Shown in pieces: positions 39,096 through 48,191 of a stretch of DNA of 64,000 nt. A model generated the notes under the pieces. The model searched no databases. It saw only the letters and a list, made by a program, of their open reading frames with translations, and had not been told where the DNA came from. Origin of the DNA: CBCOTE01 sp965112965 (GTDB taxonomy: Bacteria > Desulfobacterota > Desulfovibrionia > Desulfovibrionales > Desulfovibrionaceae); the NCBI GenBank assembly GCA_965112965.1, contig CBCOTE010000022.1, positions 300,108 through 364,107 on the forward strand. Reading direction: 5' to 3'. Position 1 is the first letter of the stretch; each line of letters opens with the position of its first letter. The position numbers and the translations under genes are program-made.

Positions 39096-41878
39096 CAATA
39101 TCATCCGACCGCGGCTTCCTTAAGAGTCGTCTCGGGGCTGAGCAGCACAGAGTTACCCCACCAGGAAAAGAATAAAAAAAAAGGATAAAGAGGATAGAGT
39201 ACGACAGAAGTAAGTTGACGGAACCAGTTATGGTGTCATGATGCGACTATCTACGAGCGTTATTTGCGTTCGTTCTTCTATACCAATGGTGAATATATAA
39301 AGAATTTTTGTTGATTTTATCCATAAATTCGACTAATTGGACTAAAATGAGATCATGGCCTTTTAGTTCCTGTCCTTTATAGATCCCATCCAATGCGACG
39401 GGTATGATATCGTGGATTATTTGTCGTGCATTTAGCCTACGGGGGGGGCTATTTTTTGATGTTTTTTCTGTGAAGCTCACGACTGTATTTTAAGGTCGTT
39501 ATCGAGCTGATACTCAATCGTAATGCATGACCGTCTGTCCGGTTCTAGTGCGCTTGCCAGACGGTTCAGATACAAAAAATGTTGGGTTTTTATGTTTTTT
39601 AATGATACCTATGGTCACGTCCAGGACGCCTAGTATATTTTTCAGGACACTGCGTTCTCTAACTGGATTTGAGAACACCAAGGCCTACGTTAAATATTGA
39701 CACCATTTCTATAACTATCGGTCGGGTCTGAACTACGACAATCTTTTAGCGCGTAATAAACTTACTCAAGATCGCCGATTTTTTTTGGTTGGGATTAGAC
39801 ATGAACAGCCCGAGTTTGGATACCGTGCCTTGTTTCTATAAAGAAAAAGATAGTTATTATAAAAAAATCTATTCAGACTTTAGTCTTCTTACGGGAGCCA
39901 GACATAATGTGGACGCCCTCACTAGGAACATATCCTTGGCCGAAATTAAACAGTGCCCGCAGAGGATGCCGTAGCTTACTTTAGCGTCTTTGATCTCTAA
40001 CAAATAGTTTCCCAATGCTCCTATATAATGTATACTTTTAGTTGTCCTGTAGCTGGAAGACCGCTATTCCATAGAGGGGGCACTATAGCTTAGACATTGG
40101 CATTGCTAGTCGGCAGGGTAGTATGTATTTTTTTTGCATAACTACGACGAGCTGCCCATAGATAGTCTCGGACGAAGAGCGCACCTGTATGTACCACATG
40201 TACGCTTGCAATTTTAAAACGTACCTCGACCTGGATATCCGCACTGGTCTATTTCTCCAAGGAGACTACCGCAAGATTAAACTCATACATCTCGTCTATA
40301 CCCTACTGAGCACTCTGCCCCTCCTAAGACGGTGACTAGTTGGAAACAATAGGTGGATAATTACTATTTACATGACTGCAACGGCGTATATATATCTAAT
40401 GCGTTGCGGCGAGGCTGGATGCTAATCGGGGAAGCTAGTCTGCTGGTCGGGGGGCACGGTGCAGGAAGTCATGTCGTTAGGTAAAAATTGGCTATGTCTT
40501 GACTCCTGCTGATCGATTTTTTTGTGTTGGGTGTTTAATGCCAGTCGGGAGTTAGCAAAATTGACCCGTGGGTGCTTATGGTCAGTTATTTACCCTATTA
40601 TTCGACTCGTGATTTGGAGCCAAAAGTTGGTGGTTGTGCTTTACTGACTGTTTGGTAGCGGCTGACAGAAGGTGCGTAGTTGAATGGCTTTTTAAGGATG
40701 ATAATATACATGATCTTACTATATTTTTCTGGTTGGTCCGGTGGAGCAGTAAAATTCTGGGCCTACGCGGTGAATTAAGGTTTTGGACGGAATCAAGTTC
40801 AAGAGAGCAGGGCGCCGCTGACTTAGTTTTGCGGGCTTAGCAGTGATCCTGTCCGAATATCCGGGGTGAGGTTAGATGGTCACCAATAACCGGTTTATGT
40901 TGAGCTATAAATACTGGCTTAGGATAGCATACATCCTGGGAGTATAAGTCCTTCACTTCCATTTTTTTACAACGATTGAGTATCATGCGCTGTATTTTTT
41001 TGTTTTGGTGATCGACGGGATTTGGAGTTGTTTGACAGTAGTTATTTTTTTTGAGGAATTGGCACGTAGTGTATGCGAGATTTCGTAGCTTATATTTGGA
41101 TGTCGCAGCCGACTCCTTAGGGTGAGTGGCATATGCAACGATGGACCGTGGCTGTGACGGACGCGACTAAATGTGTTAGTTGCTGGTGGTGGATTTGAGG
41201 CTGTTAAGGGTGGGAAAGTTCCAGAAGGCTTGATCTGGACGGCGAATCTGAAATAGAGGTACCCCCGGATTTTGCCTGGTTGACTATGCGTCGATAGGCT
41301 GCCAGATTGCGAGACAGGGACATGACTAGGTCGTCGTCGGGACGGAATTAGCCGGCAGGGGAGTGCAAGATTTTTTAGGTTCTGTTCTCATTTTTTAGCC
41401 CAAAAGCTTAGACCTGCTCATCTTCGTTGCTGTTATGCTTCTATGGCCAGAAGTTCGGCGTCGATTTTAGATTTTTTGGCTTGCGAGTTTGAAGCCGTAG
41501 TCATGGTCCGGGCTACTTGTTTTTTTGCTGGTCACAGAATGCGGCGATTTTTGTCTACTTTCGACAGAACGGGTAGTCTCGTTTGTATGGTCTGGGCAGC
41601 GCGAAGTGTATTCTGTATGGCCAACGATACAATTAATGGCGTGTACGGGTTGAATGATATTGGCGCTGGACCGCATGGTTTCAGTTATTTTATCCAAGAA
41701 ATAGCCGTCTACTTAAAAAATAAGACTGGAGCTATTACGTATAAGAGGCCCTGATAGAGTACCTACCTGTTTTTATTCTATTTTTTTTTGTTTTTAAAAA
41801 AAAGTGGGTGGTCTTGCAATTAGCGCCTAAGCGGTTTAATGTACTGTCGTTCCGTTACTCTTGCGTTTAGGAGCTTAC
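39096..41878. other. 2.8-kb gene desert
   Basis: No supportable gene. Short open frames at 39247-39480 (minus), 39789-39974 (plus) and 41443-41754 (plus, 103 codons) lack ribosome-binding sites and recognisable motifs. A C-rich patch near 40140-40340 looks like former coding sequence. A G8 tract lies at 39441-39448 and a hairpin at 39530-39565. The end before nfnA is T-rich (T9 near 41782). Confidence 0.55.
39530..39565. repeat. 8-bp stem, 20-base loop inverted repeat
   Basis: ACCGTCTG and CAGACGGT flank a 20-base loop. The stem is GC-balanced and perfect. No T-run follows, so it is not an ordinary terminator. It is one of several unattached hairpins in the deserts. Confidence 0.4.
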
Positions 41879-42748
41879 ATGGCCGCTGCAGTTCTGATTG
41901 CCCCCACAATTCATACTATCCTAAAAAAGGAACGGCTGATTCCAGGCCAAACTAGCAAATTAGTCATTCATGCTCCGGCTATTGCAGCCGCGGCTAGACC
42001 TGGTAATTTTGTTATTCTGCGTGTCCGGGACAAGAGCGAGCGCATTCCACTTACCATAGCCGATGTAGACGCTACAGCTGGTTCTGTAACCATCGTTTAT
42101 CTAGTTCTGGGCAAGACTACCGCCTTGCTCGAAGAGCTAGACGAAGGTGATGTTATACTGGATCTCTGCGGTCCACTGGGTAAACCTACCCATATCGAGA
42201 AGGTTGGCACTGTCGTTTGCGTGGGCGGCGGCACTGGCATTGCGGCCATGCATCATATCGCCAAAGGTCACCATCTAGCCGGTAACCACGTAGTATCCAT
42301 TATCGGCGCCCGCTCCCACAGTTTACTTCTTTTCCACGCCGAGTTCAGTGCCTTCTGCTCTGAAGTCCTAGTGAGTACTGACGATGGCAGCTTCGGTCGT
42401 AAGGGTTTTGTTACCGAATTACTTAAGGAGTACCTGGAGGAGGACAAGACCGTAGCCGAGGTGGTGGGTGTTGGTCCTGTATCTATGATGGAGGCTGTGG
42501 CCCGCACTACCAAGCCCTTTAACATCAAGACTACGGTTAGTCTTAATTCCATCATGATAGATGGCGTTGGTATGTGCGGTGCCTGTCGCGTCACAGTGAA
42601 TGGCCAGACTAAGTTTACCTGTGTGGATGGGCCCGAGTTTGACGGTCAGCTGGTTGATTTTGTCGAAATGCGTCAACGTCTGGCTGCCTTCAAGTCCCAG
42701 GAAGCTATTTCTTACGAGGAGTACAAAAGGCGCCATGGCCGATTATAG
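41879..42748 (+). CDS. nfnA: NfnA: ferredoxin-NADP reductase subunit of electron-bifurcating transhydrogenase
   Basis: Small subunit of NADH-dependent reduced ferredoxin:NADP oxidoreductase, which couples NADPH, NAD and ferredoxin by flavin-based bifurcation. FAD-binding RIPLTIAD near residue 55, nucleotide-binding VGGGTGIA near 116, and a C-terminal [2Fe-2S] site with Asp 228, Cys 233, Cys 236 and Cys 248, the one-Asp three-Cys arrangement described for NfnA proteins. I start at the ATG at 41879, which has AGGAG five bases upstream; a TTG six codons earlier is in frame but would bury that site. The gene overlaps nfnB by 14 bases. 289 residues. Confidence 0.93.
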   Translation: MAAAVLIAPTIHTILKKERLIPGQTSKLVIHAPAIAAAARPGNFVILRVRDKSERIPLTIADVDATAGSVTIVYLVLGKTTALLEELDEGDVILDLCGPLGKPTHIEKVGTVVCVGGGTGIAAMHHIAKGHHLAGNHVVSIIGARSHSLLLFHAEFSAFCSEVLVSTDDGSFGRKGFVTELLKEYLEEDKTVAEVVGVGPVSMMEAVARTTKPFNIKTTVSLNSIMIDGVGMCGACRVTVNGQTKFTCVDGPEFDGQLVDFVEMRQRLAAFKSQEAISYEEYKRRHGRL

Positions 42749-44213
42749 TTCTCCCTCCGGCCAGGTCCTGGCCGCACAGATTAATAAGAAGGTTAAGAGG
42801 TCTGTTTTACCCCGCACCACTATGCCTTACCAGTCGGTCGTGAAACGCATCAGCAATTTCGATGAGGTAGCTCTAGGCTATAACTTTGGAATGGCCATGA
42901 CTGAGGCTAAGCGTTGTCTCCAGTGCAAGAACCCCCCCTGCAGAAAAGGTTGTCCTGTAGAGGTGCCGATCAAGGAATTCATCGGTTATTTGGCTCAAGG
43001 CGACGTGTCTGCTGCGTTTCGGGCTATTCGTCGTACCAATAGTCTTCCGGCTGTCTGTGGCCGTGTTTGCCCTCAAGAAAATCAGTGTGAAGGAGCCTGC
43101 GTACTTAAGGCAAAAGGCCAGTCCGTGTGTATTGGTCGTTTGGAACGTTTCGTAGCCGATGAGTTCACATCCCGCAATGCCTGTGAGGAGCTGACCGGTA
43201 AGTTTGAATGTCAGTCCATCGACCCAAAGCTTAAGGTGGCATGTATTGGGTCTGGCCCCTCCAGCCTCACTGTCGCTGGTTATCTCTCCGTCCGCGGTTT
43301 CAAAGTCACGGTTATCGAGGCCCTGCATGAATTAGGTGGGGTACTTGTTTATGGTATCCCTGAATTTCGTTTGCCCAAGGCTATCGTCAAGCGCGAGATC
43401 CGGGCCTTAGCTGAAAATCAGGTGGATCTACTTACTAATTGGGTAGGTGGTAAGACTATCACGGTCAGTCAGCTTTTCGACGCCAGCTATAAGGCTGTGT
43501 TTATCGGTGTTGGCGCTGGCCTGCCTAGGTTTCTCAATATACCAGGCGAGAATCTTATCGGTGTTTTTTCAGCCAACGAGTACCTGACCCGAGTGAACCT
43601 GGGCCGTGCTTATGCTTTTCCTAATTTTGACACGCCCATTATCCGTGGCAAAAAGGTAGCAGTATTTGGTGCTGGTAATGTGGCAATGGATGCCGCCCGT
43701 ACTGCCCTGCGCTTAGGCGCTGATCATGTGTACATCATTTACCGTCGTACCCAGCAAGAGATGCCTGCCAGGACGGAAGAGCTCGAACATGCCCTCGAGG
43801 AGGGAGTGGAATTCCTCTGTCTGTGTAACCCCATTGCCTTTCATGGCGATGATAAAGGCTTTCTTATGAGCGTTTCTCTGCAACAAATGGAACTTGGTGA
43901 GCCTGACACTTCTGGCCGACGTGCTCCAGTTTGTATACCAAATCAAACCTGCGAGCTGGATATCGACCAGGCCATTGTAGCCGTGGGTGCCGGTCCCAAC
44001 AAGGTACTCCTCGACGCCACCCATAACCTAAAGCTTAATAAATGCGGCTATATTGAGGTCAATCCAGCTACGGGTGAAACCTCTATTCCTGACGTCTTCG
44101 CAGGCGGCGATATCGTCACCGGTTCGGCTACGGTCATTATGGCTATGGGTGCTGGTCGTCGCGCGGCAAAAGAGATTGCTCGTCGTTTTAAGCCTGGCAG
44201 TGAACTTGACTAA
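42735..44213 (+). CDS. nfnB: NfnB: large subunit of electron-bifurcating transhydrogenase (GltD-like)
   Basis: Flavoprotein of the glutamate synthase small-subunit family that carries the bifurcating FAD and two [4Fe-4S] clusters. The N-terminal cluster region has Cys 61, 64, 69 and 73 (CLQCKNPPCRKGC) and Cys 108, 112, 118 and 122. Two dinucleotide-binding motifs follow: IGSGPSSL near residue 162 and VFGAGNVAMDAARTALRLGA near 315; the family motifs YGIPEFRLPK and YRRTQQEMPAR are present. The true start is the ATG at 42735, overlapping nfnA; the open frame upstream lies inside nfnA. Adjacency to nfnA distinguishes it from a glutamate synthase subunit. 492 residues. Confidence 0.94.
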   Translation: MADYSSPSGQVLAAQINKKVKRSVLPRTTMPYQSVVKRISNFDEVALGYNFGMAMTEAKRCLQCKNPPCRKGCPVEVPIKEFIGYLAQGDVSAAFRAIRRTNSLPAVCGRVCPQENQCEGACVLKAKGQSVCIGRLERFVADEFTSRNACEELTGKFECQSIDPKLKVACIGSGPSSLTVAGYLSVRGFKVTVIEALHELGGVLVYGIPEFRLPKAIVKREIRALAENQVDLLTNWVGGKTITVSQLFDASYKAVFIGVGAGLPRFLNIPGENLIGVFSANEYLTRVNLGRAYAFPNFDTPIIRGKKVAVFGAGNVAMDAARTALRLGADHVYIIYRRTQQEMPARTEELEHALEEGVEFLCLCNPIAFHGDDKGFLMSVSLQQMELGEPDTSGRRAPVCIPNQTCELDIDQAIVAVGAGPNKVLLDATHNLKLNKCGYIEVNPATGETSIPDVFAGGDIVTGSATVIMAMGAGRRAAKEIARRFKPGSELD

Positions 44214-44227
44214 CGCTATTAAAACCG

Positions 44228-44251
44228 CGGCCGGATATATATAGCCGGCCG
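44228..44251 (+). terminator. GC-rich hairpin just after nfnB
   Basis: CGGCCGG and CCGGCCG form a 7-bp stem around an alternating A/T 10-base loop, 14 bases after the nfnB stop codon. No T-run follows, so it is not a canonical intrinsic terminator; it could stabilise the nfnAB mRNA end or act with Rho. Confidence 0.4.
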
Positions 44252-44289
44252 AGGACGAATGGGAACACCGTGACAACAGTCATTGCCAT

Positions 44290-44830
44290 AGCCTAAAAGA
44301 TATTAGCTTTTTTATTTTTTTGACTCAGAGGTATTTTTTTAGATTTCTTTATAATAAATCATCTCATTGTACTTATAGATTGTAAATTTATCACAGTCTT
44401 TGTAGTGGCTCTATTTTTTTATCTACATTTAACACGCTATTATATTAAATTTAACTTATTCTACGACAGTAATATTATGAGTATGGTGCAAATCATGTTT
44501 ATCTATATTTATTGTACCTATATTCACAGTTAAGGTCATCTCTCCATAGATTTTCTGTATTTCAGCCGAGCATGTTGATAAAATTTACTTCGTCTCTATC
44601 CATAGTCATAAGTTTTATCTCACTTAAATTTGTCAATTTTTGTAATTTTCATGTCGTGTAGAGATTAAATTGTGTATTTTTTTTTGGTGCTGGCAGCCTC
44701 CCAAGGATTCCTTATTTATGGAGTAGTATAGAAAAAAATTTAAAGATGGAGTAGATGAGATGTAAGGGAGTCTTTTATTATGGAAAACTTCTTTATATCA
44801 TTAATATTATATTTATTTTTGTGTTAGACG
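44290..44830. other. Strongly AT-rich tract
   Basis: About 540 bases, visibly T-rich on the plus strand and much lower in GC than either flank. It contains no recognisable iterons or exact DnaA boxes. A 15-codon frame encoding a hydrophobic peptide (MENFFISLILYLFLC, 44780-44827) follows an AAGGGAG site by nine bases at its right end; it could be a broken gene start or a tiny membrane peptide. Function unknown. Confidence 0.4.
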
Positions 44831-46580
44831 ATATACTAAACGTAGTTAGCTGCGGGGAATGTATATCGGGTCATTTTTCCTTAAAAGAGTGAAGAGGCGA
44901 TACGTGTGTATAATGGCGCTATGTCATCGTCTAAGGAGCAGAAGCTCAGACTAGCTAGGGGTTCTAGTTTGTTCTGGCCACTAAGAGGAGTATAAGTTTG
45001 ATCTAGTAGTGTCTATTGCAGGACGGTGGTCCAGTGAAAGTCGCACTGAACGATAAATTTCTGTACGGGTGATCTTTTTGTCATGTAGCCCAGAGTCCTT
45101 AGAGTTTGATCGGTAGACTTATGAAGAGTAAGGCGAGGTTACCGTTTTTTTGCAGGAAGTTTATATCTGGTATTAGAAAGGATTTAATTAGGCCGTTAGT
45201 CTATCATCGCATGGCGCCAGAGATACTTTCAGGCCAACTAGTATGATGATCGACAAAAGTTTAAGGACAATAGGCCACGCTGGAATATGGGCCGTAGATG
45301 TAGAGATTCATGACAAAAAAATGGTGCCTAAAGGTCGCTGAGCATACCTAAGATGAAGAAGTTGTCTAGTATGAAGGGCCCACGTCGGTGTCGAGTAGAC
45401 TAGCGGTATTTATATTCTTGACTACTACATACAAGAGCTTTATCGGTACTAGCGCTTTATGTGTTAACTATCAGCAGTCCGAGTATGACTAAAGGATCAC
45501 GCCGTAGAGTATCAGTCGTACCGAATGCATAAATTATGGTGCCATGCGATTTTAAACAGTAAGATTAGAAGTAGCGTTTCGAAGATGGAGCTGGTAGAAT
45601 ATAATCTTGGCCCTGGTTAGGCAGTGAGTCAGTTGACCAGAACTAGAGCTACGCCACGGTCAAGTTGATTATTAGGTCCAGTAAGGGGGTGTAGCTGAGC
45701 GGGTGCATAATTATCCGAAAGCCAGCGCTCCATGATCACGTTCGAGAGTAGTATCGTGGCTAGGCATAATAAAGAAAAAATATTGTTGTATATTGGCCAA
45801 CGATCGATTTAGTCAAAATTATTTATGGCCAAGAGGTAGATATAGCAGACGCTCAGGTGAATATCACACTGTAGGCGATTTTTTTAAAGAAGAATCGAGA
45901 ATAATTTATTGTAGCCTAGAATAAAAATGGTATGGGCACTGCCTAGTGTTTATCATGTTGATTATGTTTTTTTGAGCAGCTAAACAAGGCTGAGTGATAT
46001 TTTTTAAAAAAAACTGGAGAGGTCGTTCTAGATTTTTTTTCGGCATGTTCTGTTTGTCGACCACTGTACCGGATAGCAGATATTGGTTAGATCTATTGCG
46101 ATGAGAGTATGATTTTGTTGGTCTTAATGTAATTTACAGTAATTCGCGAGGTATATAAAGCCTTTTAGACTATTTCGTATTGAAGCTTAAGCCTAGTTTT
46201 ATTCGTTGGGTTTAACGGTCTAGCCGATGAAGAATTTATTTAAAACGAGGTGGTGTTCCTAGATCTATTTTAAGATTTTTTGATAGGAACATGTAGAATT
46301 AATTTGGCCGTAATGGTCACTCAGAAAGTGTAACTAGGCGATTAATATTGTGTGGATGTTGATTTATAAGACGGTGTCTAGTGCGATGGGTGCCGGTAAT
46401 GTGTGATGAAGTTTGGAGACGGATGGAGGTTTTTTTGTTACGATGAACCATCAGGCTATTTAGTTTTATTAAACATGCTATTTTATGATAGTTTACGTAA
46501 AAAAAAGAACTAATTCTTCTTGAATTTTCTAAAGCTATATTATCCAGCTTGAGCGTTAAATGCATGAGGTTCAGAGTTTT

Positions 46581-46602
46581 ACTTGACGGCTACTAGTCAA
46601 GT
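46581..46602. repeat. 7-bp stem, 8-base loop inverted repeat
   Basis: ACTTGAC and GTCAAGT flank GGCTACTA. No T-run follows. It is short enough that chance is possible. Confidence 0.3.
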
Positions 46603-47222
46603 TCTCGTACTAGGCGTGAGCCGGCTTTGACTGACCAACTGTGTGCGCCGCGCCTCTAGCATTATGGTCGCTTTAGGTACTATTTAATCAATGGCTGTAG
46701 GCCGATTTATATTTTTAGATAGATCAGCGGCAGCTTTTTTATCCGACGGAGCGTTAGATTACCCGAGATACTAGCAGCCGTGGCGGATTATGTCTATCGG
46801 TGAGCAGAATTAATGCGGCGTCGGGCATATTTTCAGCATTTAATTAGCTTCTTGCTGTAGCACTGTCACTCGGAAACGATCGAATTTTATGATGTTTATG
46901 TTGATGATGTCCCTTATCTGTGTGTCGGCATGAATAACGTTTTGTTAGCTATGTCGTTAGTTCTCCCGATGTATATAGTTGATTATCTGCGGTAGTATTT
47001 CAGAGTAGGTTACTTGCTAGATATCGAGCACGTCTAATTTTTTAGCAGACAACGTGCAATAATTCTTCATAACGTATTCCGGTTTGTTGTTTGTAGCGCC
47101 GATACTTTTTACCTTCTGTCCAGTTGGACTAGAATGCCTGCCAGGGTTTGATATCGTGGTGGAAATAGATACAGGTGCTTGGTATCACGTAGGCTGGTAT
47201 TAAAGGGAAAACGATGGGTATC

Positions 47223-48191
47223 TTATCGCGGGAGAGGTTGCTGGAAAAGAGAGGGCCCAAGTGTGGCTGGGGGCGAGATATACTGTAGCGTCGGTGCGGC
47301 CGGTGTGGCTATCTCTGGCTGGTAGATGTCAATAACTCCTAGCTCTCGCGAGGACAGCTGAGTGAAGACTTTGTAGTCCAATCCATCTTTATAGTTGTAG
47401 CGATAAAAGATCGTGACCTCAATTGAACGTCGTTTTGCCTCGTACAGATAGCTGCGTAAGTGGTTTAATTCAAGGCTGCGTAGGATGTCCCATGCCATAA
47501 ATTCTTCATCCTCGGCGTAGAGTAGTATTATATTTTCGCTGAAATAATACCCCGTCAGTCTGGCCTTATGCTGATGCACGCCCGTTTGAAAGAGGATTTC
47601 CGTTTCTGGTTGGACCGCCAATGATGTCCCGGACGAGGAGGTCGCGAGAATGGGCCACGGAAACGGCGTCTGGACGACTGGAGAATTTAAGAGGGCAAAA
47701 GCTTGCATTTCTTGTGGGGTCTTTTCCGTAATACTCTTATTCATTTTAGTCTCCGGGGAAAGGTTTGCTGGTGGTTCTTGGGATTCATTACGGGCAGGAA
47801 GTGGAGTCGGTGCGTCATACTCGGGTGTCAGGGCTAGAGTTTTAAACCTTGGCACAGTTATGGCTGATTCGCTATCGGTCACGATATACGATTTTAAAAA
47901 ATCTTTGGTCACCTGATTTAGGGTCGTCTTGGCCTCGTCCATGGTCGGGAAGGGGCCTATTTGGACCTTGTAGATCTGTTGGTCTTCAGTCTGCTCTTGC
48001 ACAATACGTATCTTATGGTAACCTTTGGCTAATATCTTCTTGAAAAAGTTCTGGGCGTTAACCTGATTTTTGAAGGAGGCCACCTGCACCGAGAGCAGCA
48101 TATCTTGAGTCGCGACTGACTCCGAGAACAATAATATCACCCATGCCGCAGTCAAGCCGCAGCATGTTGTTCTAAACCATCCAGGCTGCAT
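47223..48191 (-). CDS. Secreted or membrane-anchored SPOR-domain protein
   Basis: 322 residues. A hydrophobic N-terminal segment (about residues 10-27) acts as signal peptide or anchor. It is followed at residues about 31-105 by a SPOR domain: the first repeat reads LSVQVASFKNQVNAQNFFKKILAKG and the second YKVQIGPFPTMDEAKTTL. SPOR domains bind septal peptidoglycan lacking stem peptides, so a role in division or wall remodelling is likely. The C-terminal 200 residues are Pro/Thr-rich and then a compact domain of unknown type. It is unusual that the SPOR domain is N-terminal. Isolated between two gene deserts. Confidence 0.82.
   Translation of the reverse strand: MQPGWFRTTCCGLTAAWVILLFSESVATQDMLLSVQVASFKNQVNAQNFFKKILAKGYHKIRIVQEQTEDQQIYKVQIGPFPTMDEAKTTLNQVTKDFLKSYIVTDSESAITVPRFKTLALTPEYDAPTPLPARNESQEPPANLSPETKMNKSITEKTPQEMQAFALLNSPVVQTPFPWPILATSSSGTSLAVQPETEILFQTGVHQHKARLTGYYFSENIILLYAEDEEFMAWDILRSLELNHLRSYLYEAKRRSIEVTIFYRYNYKDGLDYKVFTQLSSRELGVIDIYQPEIATPAAPTLQYISPPATLGPSLFQQPLPR

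Larger units (their letters stand above)
44214..47222. other. 3-kb gene desert between nfnB and the SPOR gene
   Basis: Starts with a GC-rich hairpin (44228-44251), then a strikingly AT-rich tract from about 44290 to 44830, then mixed sequence with no supportable gene. A 7-bp hairpin (ACTTGAC / GTCAAGT) lies at 46581-46602. Genes converge here (nfnB plus, SPOR minus), so no promoter for a neighbour is expected. Most likely decayed genes. Confidence 0.55.

Noticed and set aside
39590..39850. GGDEF-like traces (NDTYGH and later LTGF)
   Set aside because: The two motifs occur in the reverse order of a real GGDEF domain and in different frames; too weak to call.
41443..41754. 103-codon plus-strand frame before nfnA
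   Set aside because: Lacks a ribosome-binding site and any family motif; the Cys/Phe-rich composition is typical of T/G-rich non-coding DNA.
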